Positions 57,688 to 64,000 of a stretch of 64,000 nt of DNA are shown in pieces. The notes beneath the pieces were generated by a model. The model saw only the letters and a program-made list of their open reading frames with translations, was not told the DNA's origin and ran no database searches. Both the position numbers and the translations under genes were made by a program. Each line of letters opens with the position of its first letter. Within the stretch, counting starts at the first letter, position 1. This stretch comes from Fagopyrum homotropicum (taxonomy: Eukaryota > Streptophyta > Magnoliopsida > Caryophyllales > Polygonaceae): NCBI GenBank assembly GCA_033239125.1, contig BSWB01000004.1:35585501-35649500 (forward strand), given 5' to 3'.

Positions 57688-60600
57688 TCAATGGAGGAGG
57701 ATAGGAGCTATCTCCTCAACCGGAGTTTCCGGTATGTATTTCTTCAACCGTTGGCCATTAACTTTGAAACTTCCGCTTTGTTCACCCCATACTTCAACTG
57801 CATCATGGGGGAAGATTCGTTTAATTACATACGGTCCTGTCCAACGGGATTTAAGCTTACCTGGAAATAGACGCAGCCTTGAGTTGAATAGGAGGACTTG
57901 GTCTCCCTCCTTCAAGTCTTTTGGAATGATGTGCTTATCATGCCAACGCTTTGTCCGTTCCTTGTAGATTTTTGCGTTCTCATACGCATTTAGCCGGATC
58001 TCATCTAGCTCATTGATGTCTAAGAGCCGCTTCTCTCCGGCTTCTTTCATGTCAAAGTTGAGCCACTTGATAGCCCAATAGGCTTTGTGCTCTAGCTCTA
58101 CAGGAAGATGACATGATTTACCATGGACAAGGTTATAGGGAGTCGTACCTATTGGTGTTTTGAAGGCTGTCCTGTACGCCCATAGTGCGTCGTCAAGCTT
58201 CATTGACCAATCTTTTCTTGTTTTAGAGACGGTTTTCTCTAAAATTCCCTTGATCTCTCTATTGGATATTTTGACTTGTCCGCTGGTTTGCGGATGGTAA
58301 GGTGTAGCTATCTTATGGGTCACCCCATACTTAGCCAATAGAGTCTCAAATCGACGGGCCGTGAAATGCGTTCCTCCGTCACTAATGATGGTTCGGGGAG
58401 TTCCGAACCTTGGGAAGATCGTTCTATTGAAGAACTTCACCACTACCATTGCATCATTAGTAGGAGAAGCGATTGCCTCTACCCATCTTGAGACATAGTC
58501 TACGGCAAGAAGTATATATTGGTTACCGCATGAAGATGGAAAGGGTCCCATAAAATCAATGCCCCATACATCAAAGATCTCTACTTCTTGTATGTTGTTG
58601 AGAGGCATCTCATTCCTTCTTGATATATTACCTATCCTTTGACAAGCATCACAAGCAACAACAAAATTTTGTACATCTTTGAAAAGTGTAGGCCAATAGA
58701 AACCGGAACGAAGTACCTTAGCACAAGTCTTGTGGCCACTAGCATGTCCGCCACATGGTAAAGAATGACAATGGCGGATGACGCTATCCACCTCATCTTC
58801 AGGGATACATCTCCTGTAAATGCCATCGGGACCTCTTTTGAATAGAAGAGGTTCGTTCCAATAGAATTGCCGGACGTCATTAAAGAATTTCTTCTTTTGA
58901 GCATATGAAAGTCCGGGTGGAATCTTCTGACAAACAAGGTAATTCACAATGTCAGCAAACCATGGATCATTACCTTGGGAGATGTGTTGAAGACACTCTT
59001 CAATCTCGTGCAGCTGCTCGTCAGGGAATGAGTCGTCTATAGGAAGTTCATCCGTCTCGCCGGTGAGTTGCGGTAGACGACTAAGATGATCGGCAACGGA
59101 GTTCTCCGATCCTTTCTTATCACGAATCTCTAAATTGAACTCTTGTAAGAGTAAGATCCATCTTAGAAGCCTTGGCTTCGCATCCTTCTTCGTGAATAAG
59201 TATCGAATTGTGGAATGGTCCGTATAAACTATCACCTTCGCACCTACAAGATAGGAACGAAATTTCTCAAAAGCGTATACTACGGCTAAAAGTTCCTTCT
59301 CTGTAGTTGCATAATTATATTGAGCCTCATCTAGCGTTTTGCTAGCGTAGTAGATGGCATGAGTGCGACCATCTTTCTTTTGTCCAAGAACGGCTCCTAT
59401 AGCGACGTCGCTTGCGTCGCACATGACCTCGAAAGGAAGAGTCCAATCGGGTGGTTGAATGATTGGTGCTGAAATCAAAGCTTCTTTGATCCTGCAAAAA
59501 GCATCTAAACAATCCTTCGAAAATTCGAAAGTTGCGTCCTTCATCAAAAGATTAGTCAAGGGTTTTGAAATCTTAGAAAAATCTTTTATGAATCTCCTAT
59601 AGAAGCCTGCATGTCCTAAGAAACTTCTAATTCCTTTCACTGAAGAAGGGAGAGGTAACTTCTCAATGGTTTCTATTTTCGCTCTATCAACTTCTATTCC
59701 CCTTTGTGATACTAAATGACCTAACACAATCCCTTCGGTGACCATGAAATGGCACTTTTCCCAGTTTAAGACTAAGTTAGTGTCTTCACATCTCTTAAGA
59801 ACTAGTGAAAGGTTATAGAGACAGTTATCAAAGGAAGAACCATATACCGAAAAATCGTCCATGAAGACTTCCATGATATTCTCTACATATTCGGAGAAGA
59901 TTGCCATCATACACCTTTGGAAGGTGGCTGGAGCGTTGCATAGGCCGAATGGCATCCTTCTATAAGCAAACGTGCCCCATGGGCACGTAAAAGTCGTCTT
60001 CTCTTGATCATCCGGATGTATTGGAATCTGAAAGAAACCGCTATATCCATCTAGATAACAAAAGTAAGAATGTTGGGCTAACCTTTCCAACATTTGATCG
60101 ATAAAAGGAAGGGGGAAGTGATCCTTCCTAGTGGCCGCGTTCAGTTTGCGGTCGTCGATGCACATACGCCACCCTGTAACTGTCCGTGTGGGGATAAGCT
60201 CGTTTTTTTTGTTGGCAACAACGGTAATGCCTCCTTTCTTGGGTACTACTTGTACTGGACTCACCCATTTGCTATCGGAAATGGGGAAGATGATACCTAC
60301 ATCAAGTAGCTTAAGGATTTCTTTCTTCACGACCTCTTTCATTGCCGGGTTTAACCGTCTTTGAGGTTGGCGTGAAGGTTTGTAATCCTCTTCCATTAGA
60401 ATTTTATGCATACATAGTGAAGGCTTTATTCCTACTAGATCATCAATAGTATAGCCTAATGCTCTCCTATGTTGCTTCAAAACATGCATAAGTTTCTCTA
60501 GTTCAGCATCATTCAAATTCGCATTAACTATGACCGGATATGTGGAATTAGTGCCAAGAAATGCGTACCTTAGATGCGTGGGGAGCGGTTTCAATTCTAA

Positions 60601-62331
60601 TGATGGGGGTACCTTGATTGATGGTGAATCTTGGCCTTCGAGTGTTGTGGGAGAGGTCTCTAGAGGTGGGGGTACTGCATCATTAGAGTCGAGAACAGTT
60701 GCGGTGAAGTTTGAAGATTTTAGAAAGTTTCCCTTTGGATCGACCTCCCTTGAAGTAAATCGGTCGATCTGAGACACGATTTTTATTTCTGTTGGAAAAA
60801 ATCGGATTGCCTCTTCACAAATCGAACGATTTTGTGCTTGTGGGTCGATTTTCTTCACAGTTTCCGGAGTTAACTCTAGCTCTTCAATTCTTGTTCCTAG
60901 TTCTTCCTCCACATCATTTAATGCCTTCACATCCTCGTTGCAATCATGTTCCACTCCTTCCTCCATGATGCTCATACTAAGGACCTTTTGAAGAGGGTCT
61001 TTCATCAAGATCAAACTTACTACTTCTCTAGACTCTTCTTCATCAAAAATTTCAAAAGCATCGTCTTTCAAGGGTGGCTCCTTGATTAAGGAAGAGAGTA
61101 TGAATTCTATCTTTTCTTCACCAATATGGAAGGATAGCTGGCCGTTCTTGTAATCTACCATGCATCCGGATGTTGCAAGGAATGGTCTCCCAAGGATGAT
61201 GGGAACCGGATAATCTACAGGGATGTCAAGAACGACAAAATCTATTGAGATGTAAAACTTACCGAGCTTTACCGGAATGTCTTCTAATATTCCCACCGGC
61301 TTAGTGGTGGAACGATCAACCATGTAGAGTATGATCTTCACCGGTCTAGGCTCTCCTAGACCAACTGCCTTGCATAGAGCGAGAGGTATGATACTCACAC
61401 TCGCTCCAAGATCACAAAGTGCATCATAGGTAGCTTCTCCCAAAGTGATGGGTATGCAAAAAGATCCTGGATCACAGAGCTTGGGTGGCATATTCTCCGT
61501 CATAGTCTTGATGAGTTCGGATGACTCCATACTCATCTTGACTTCTCCTATGTCTTCCAATTTCCTCTTGTTAGAGAGGATCTCCTTGAGGAATTTCCCG
61601 TAAGCCGGCATACCTAAAATTGCATCCATAAACGGTATGTTAATATGTAGCTTACTCATATGTTCTACAAACTTACCAAAATGTTTATCTAGGCGTGCAC
61701 GCGCTCTAGATTGAGGGAAAGGTAGAGGTGGTTTGTAAGCGGGAGGAGGAACATAGACTTCTTCCTTCTCCTTTGCCTCTCTTTCTTTTGTGGTGGTATC
61801 GACTACTTTGGGTTGAGGATCGGTGGTTGTCTTGCCGCTCCTAGTAGTTATTGCCATAACCCTTCCCTTTGGGTTATCTTCCGTCTTCCCGGGAATTTTC
61901 CCTTGATCTCTTGGAACTTCTCCGGCTTTGTTGAATACTTGGTTTTCTAAAGCTTTGTGAGCTTTGTCAACCGAAGTTATATAACTCTCTAGCCCTTGTA
62001 GCTTCCCTAGGATCGTCTCTAGCATGGGATCGGGTTTGCTTGATCCGCTTGATTGTCCCTGGCTTGTTAAAGGAGTAGAAGAAGATGGAGGTGTTAGAGC
62101 CTTTTCAGCATGAGAGTAAGGATTACCTGGATTTTGCTGATTTGACCTCCAATTGTTGTTATTTGAGTTCCTATTGTTGTTGTTGTTCCAATTGGAGTTT
62201 CGGTTGTTATTGTTGTTGTTACTCCAATTGGAATTCCTATTGTCACTCCTTTGATTGTTGTCTCTTCCCATGTAGTTGGCTTCTTGCTCCTTAGTCTTTT
62301 GAAGACTTGTTTTGAGTACTTCCCTCAATTC
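57688..62331 (-). CDS. pol: Pol polyprotein of C (protease, RT, RNase H, integrase), open over 1,546 codons
   Basis: Uninterrupted frame. Residues are counted from the first Met after the TAG at 62332. About 20-65: Asn/Arg/Ser/Trp-rich tract where A-type gag has a zinc knuckle. About 306: protease CDLGAS and IILGRPFLATSG. About 493-529: palindrome-derived insert. RT: FISDSKWVSPVQVV-type region, TRTVTGWRMCIDDRKLN, palm VFMDDF at about 820. RNase H: FEVMCDASDVAIGAVLGQK at about 968. Integrase: zinc finger HCHSLPCGGH/CDAC at about 1188, catalytic Asp in GIDFMGPF (about 1256), Asp in IISDGG (about 1318), Glu in SNREIK. C-terminal GPY/F module. All catalytic residues are visible. It is expressed only if the gag stops are bypassed. 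Confidence 0.9.
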   Translation of the reverse strand, partial: ELREVLKTSLQKTKEQEANYMGRDNNQRSDNRNSNWSNNNNNNRNSNWNNNNNRNSNNNNWRSNQQNPGNPYSHAEKALTPPSSSTPLTSQGQSSGSSKPDPMLETILGKLQGLESYITSVDKAHKALENQVFNKAGEVPRDQGKIPGKTEDNPKGRVMAITTRSGKTTTDPQPKVVDTTTKEREAKEKEEVYVPPPAYKPPLPFPQSRARARLDKHFGKFVEHMSKLHINIPFMDAILGMPAYGKFLKEILSNKRKLEDIGEVKMSMESSELIKTMTENMPPKLCDPGSFCIPITLGEATYDALCDLGASVSIIPLALCKAVGLGEPRPVKIILYMVDRSTTKPVGILEDIPVKLGKFYISIDFVVLDIPVDYPVPIILGRPFLATSGCMVDYKNGQLSFHIGEEKIEFILSSLIKEPPLKDDAFEIFDEEESREVVSLILMKDPLQKVLSMSIMEEGVEHDCNEDVKALNDVEEELGTRIEELELTPETVKKIDPQAQNRSICEEAIRFFPTEIKIVSQIDRFTSREVDPKGNFLKSSNFTATVLDSNDAVPPPLETSPTTLEGQDSPSIKVPPSLELKPLPTHLRYAFLGTNSTYPVIVNANLNDAELEKLMHVLKQHRRALGYTIDDLVGIKPSLCMHKILMEEDYKPSRQPQRRLNPAMKEVVKKEILKLLDVGIIFPISDSKWVSPVQVVPKKGGITVVANKKNELIPTRTVTGWRMCIDDRKLNAATRKDHFPLPFIDQMLERLAQHSYFCYLDGYSGFFQIPIHPDDQEKTTFTCPWGTFAYRRMPFGLCNAPATFQRCMMAIFSEYVENIMEVFMDDFSVYGSSFDNCLYNLSLVLKRCEDTNLVLNWEKCHFMVTEGIVLGHLVSQRGIEVDRAKIETIEKLPLPSSVKGIRSFLGHAGFYRRFIKDFSKISKPLTNLLMKDATFEFSKDCLDAFCRIKEALISAPIIQPPDWTLPFEVMCDASDVAIGAVLGQKKDGRTHAIYYASKTLDEAQYNYATTEKELLAVVYAFEKFRSYLVGAKVIVYTDHSTIRYLFTKKDAKPRLLRWILLLQEFNLEIRDKKGSENSVADHLSRLPQLTGETDELPIDDSFPDEQLHEIEECLQHISQGNDPWFADIVNYLVCQKIPPGLSYAQKKKFFNDVRQFYWNEPLLFKRGPDGIYRRCIPEDEVDSVIRHCHSLPCGGHASGHKTCAKVLRSGFYWPTLFKDVQNFVVACDACQRIGNISRRNEMPLNNIQEVEIFDVWGIDFMGPFPSSCGNQYILLAVDYVSRWVEAIASPTNDAMVVVKFFNRTIFPRFGTPRTIISDGGTHFTARRFETLLAKYGVTHKIATPYHPQTSGQVKISNREIKGILEKTVSKTRKDWSMKLDDALWAYRTAFKTPIGTTPYNLVHGKSCHLPVELEHKAYWAIKWLNFDMKEAGEKRLLDINELDEIRLNAYENAKIYKERTKRWHDKHIIPKDLKEGDQVLLFNSRLRLFPGKLKSRWTGPYVIKRIFPHDAVEVWGEQSGSFKVNGQRLKKYIPETPVEEIAPILLH

Positions 62332-63540
62332 CTAGATGTCATCTTTAGGAGAGAATATTTGTGTTTGAGCAGCTTGGTTCAACTTGGCTCCCGAATCACC
62401 TTGATTCCGGCTAATTGAATCCACCTTCCGGTGGGAATACTTTTCAATCACTTGGGCTTGCTTCTCAATGAAGTCCCAAGCATCATCCTCTCTCATGTCC
62501 ATGAATGTGCCACAAGAGAGAGATTGGAGATTGAATTGTGTCTCCACATCCAATCCTTTGTAGTAGATCTCCAATAATTCCAGCTTGGAAATGCCATGGT
62601 GTGGGCAATCCAACAAGAGATCTTGAAACCTTTCCCAAGATTGAAACAAGCTTTCATTAGGTTTCATAGAAAAAGCATTTATTTTACCTCTCAATTCCGC
62701 TGTTTTGGATGGCGGAAAGAATTTGGTGAGGAATTCCGAAGACAATTCCTCCCATGTAGCTAGCTTTGCAGCTGGAAGTGTTTGGTACCAAGCTAGAGCC
62801 TTGTCCTTCAAAGAAAAGAAGAACGGTTTGATCTTGTAATTGCTTGTAGTAGCCTTCTTCGGCTTCATAGTCTCCATGAGAATCTCAAAATTCTGCAAGT
62901 GTTGGTGTGGAGATTCAGTACTTGCTCCGCCATATTGACTTTGGCGAACCATGGTGATGACTTGTGGTGAGAAGCTAAACTCTTGGATGTCTTCAGCTCC
63001 GAAATCCACACCTAGACGACGTGGTTACTGAATTGGATTCATTCGTTGCCCCAAAGTTCGGGGTCTATCACCGTCATTAACAGCTCTTACGTTCCTAGTT
63101 GGAAGGCGAGGAACAACCCGTGGTTTTGGGGTGTTCCGAATAGGATGAAGTAGTGGATCGATCTCCTCAAGTTCCGGCATGTCCGGATCTATCTCTTCAT
63201 CATCGGATGAGTCATTTCGAATGGATTTAGTTGGCGTCTTGACTTTCTTCTTCTTCCTGGATTCGTTCAACTCCAACTTCATGTCCAGCATCATGGCTCT
63301 TAGTTCATCAATCTGAAATTGATGACTCGTTTCAGCATCTTTTCGTGCCTTCTCACTCAACTGGAGTTGGTGTTGAGCTTCATTCAGTTCAGCCTGGTAG
63401 TTTCTCTCATCGTTTTCAGCCATTTTCTTTTCCTTCAACTTTTTCCTCAAAGTTCTCTCCAATTCGGGATCGAAAGGGACTAGATCTTTAGTGGATCTAG
63501 TCTTTCGCATATACCTAAAGAACCTGCAAAGATCACTCAA
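62332..63540 (-). pseudogene. gag: Gag of C with two in-frame stops
   Basis: Same frame as pol. The first part (63540-63025) is a charged coiled coil (KKLKEKKMAENDERNYQAEL; SEKARKDAETSHQFQIDELR) with Lys-rich and acidic segments. TAA at 63025-63027. The second part (to TAG at 62332-62334) is the retrotransposon gag domain: SQYGGASTESPHQHLQNFEI, PFFFSLKDKALAWYQTLPAA, FLTKFFPPSKTAELRGKI, CPHHGISKLELLEIYYKGLD. Both stops are one C-to-T step from Gln codons. No CCHC zinc knuckle was found. The TAG sits where gag would meet pol, so read-through is conceivable, but the earlier TAA argues for a decayed copy. Confidence 0.85.
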
Positions 63541-63613
63541 GTAGACAAATCAAATCACAAGAGCAAGAGCTCTCAAGCTAGACAACCGAAAACCGAATTT
63601 GGTCTAGACCAAT

Positions 63614-63631
63614 TCCCCGGCAACGGCGCCA
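63614..63631 (-). promoter_or_regulatory. Primer-binding site for tRNA-Asp (C)
   Basis: Minus strand TGGCGCCGTTGCCGGGGA, a perfect 18-nt complement of the plant tRNA-Asp 3' end, 6 nt from the LTR. Confidence 0.93.
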
Positions 63632-63637
63632 AAAACT

Positions 63638-64000
63638 TGTTCGCTCAAAAGGTGTGTGCGTCAAAGTCTTAAATTTATATCTAGAACTCAAAGCAAAGCG
63701 AACCCGCAGTGTACGGATCAGCTGTAGTAAGGTAAGAATTCCAGAGTCGAACTCAGGGATTTGGTGAGAATAATTCCGATTTCAATTATCTAGCGAAAAG
63801 TGTGAAAAGCTTTTGTGATCAAATAAGGGTGAAATGATTCCAAGGATTCAAGTATCCGATTTCGGCTTTCGATTCAAGACACTTCTATAGATATAGGACA
63901 GAGTTTATATTGCCAAGATTAAATGTTCAAAGGTAGGATTCGTACGGTGAAGTTCCGAAACCTATATGACTAATCTAAAGGTTCTCTCTATAAGGGTTGT
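63638..64000 (-). mobile_element. 5' LTR of C, first 363 bp in view
   Basis: Aligns without gaps to 52225-52587; differences are at the positions matching 52311, 52460 and 52502 (approximate). It continues beyond the window. Confidence 0.93.

Larger units (their letters stand above)
52225..64000 (-). mobile_element. Young, near-complete Athila-like element C
   Basis: Minus strand: 5' LTR (63638 to beyond 64000), tRNA-Asp primer site, gag, pol, leader, ORF2, 3' non-coding region, PPT and 3' LTR. The 363 bp of 5' LTR in view differ from the 3' LTR at three positions (all A/G or C/T) with no indel, so the insertion is recent. Only three nonsense codons interrupt the genes. It is inserted in LTR F2. 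Confidence 0.93.

Noticed and set aside
62332..62334. Programmed read-through stop between gag and pol of C
   Set aside because: Possible, but a second in-frame TAA upstream and the shared C-to-T pattern make simple decay more likely without sister copies to compare.

Overview
This is nuclear DNA of a flowering plant, most likely a eudicot. It carries a five-exon plastid lipid-transfer gene (TGD2) with GT-AG introns. Around it lie Ty3-type retroelements of the Athila kind, primed by tRNA-Asp, plus long TGTAAC-type LTRs, a Copia remnant, hAT transposons and MITEs. I cannot name the species. Only about 4 kb looks like working host sequence (TGD2 at 41.1-44.0 kb and a small membrane-protein gene at 44.8-45.1 kb, convergent). 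The rest is nested mobile DNA.

Layout. 1-4355: part of a pol-less Athila-like element on the minus strand (A1). It sits inside a plus-strand Athila-like element (B, 4356-12529), whose ORF2 is split by a solo LTR (G, 6547-8392). B sits inside a TGTAAC-type LTR that ends at 13067. 13.1-21.2 kb is older sequence. It holds exon-sized fragments of a dihydropyrimidinase gene and of an alpha/beta-hydrolase gene, an A-tailed insertion with a long target duplication, and MITEs. 21187-35507 is a solo LTR (F1, target duplication CTTGT) split by a complete 12.3-kb minus-strand element (A2, 21606-33910), whose reverse transcriptase is split by solo LTR E (27635-29173). 35.5-39.9 kb: Copia pol remnant and solo LTR D (36106-37853, target duplication AAATT). 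After the host genes comes a broken hAT transposon (45410-51073, target duplication TTCTTGTG), whose transposase is split by a 2.9-kb solo LTR (F3). Then an LTR start (F2, 51408-52224) is split by a young, nearly complete Athila-like element on the minus strand (C, 52225 to beyond the window end).

The most unusual signal is not a gene. Nearly every LTR here carries clusters of short palindromes around a CGGCCG-like centre. Each family has its own arms: CCACGGCCGTGG in B, E and G; AAATCGGCCGATTT in C; CACCTCGACCGAGGTG in D; CCGC-AGGG-GCGG in A1, A2 and F2; GC-rich forms in F1. In five LTRs a homologous module of about 60 nt (half site, 12-15 nt, full palindrome, 12-15 nt, half site) keeps its layout while both arms change together. 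The family's own motif recurs just before ORF2 and in frame inside gag-pol. A2 also has two RNA-like hairpins with different but self-complementary 7-nt arms on an identical GAAA-capped core. B and C share an 88-nt block downstream of ORF2 that is identical, although their integrase genes differ at roughly a fifth of bases. Together these suggest cis-acting DNA or RNA structures evolving by compensatory change. Function is inference.
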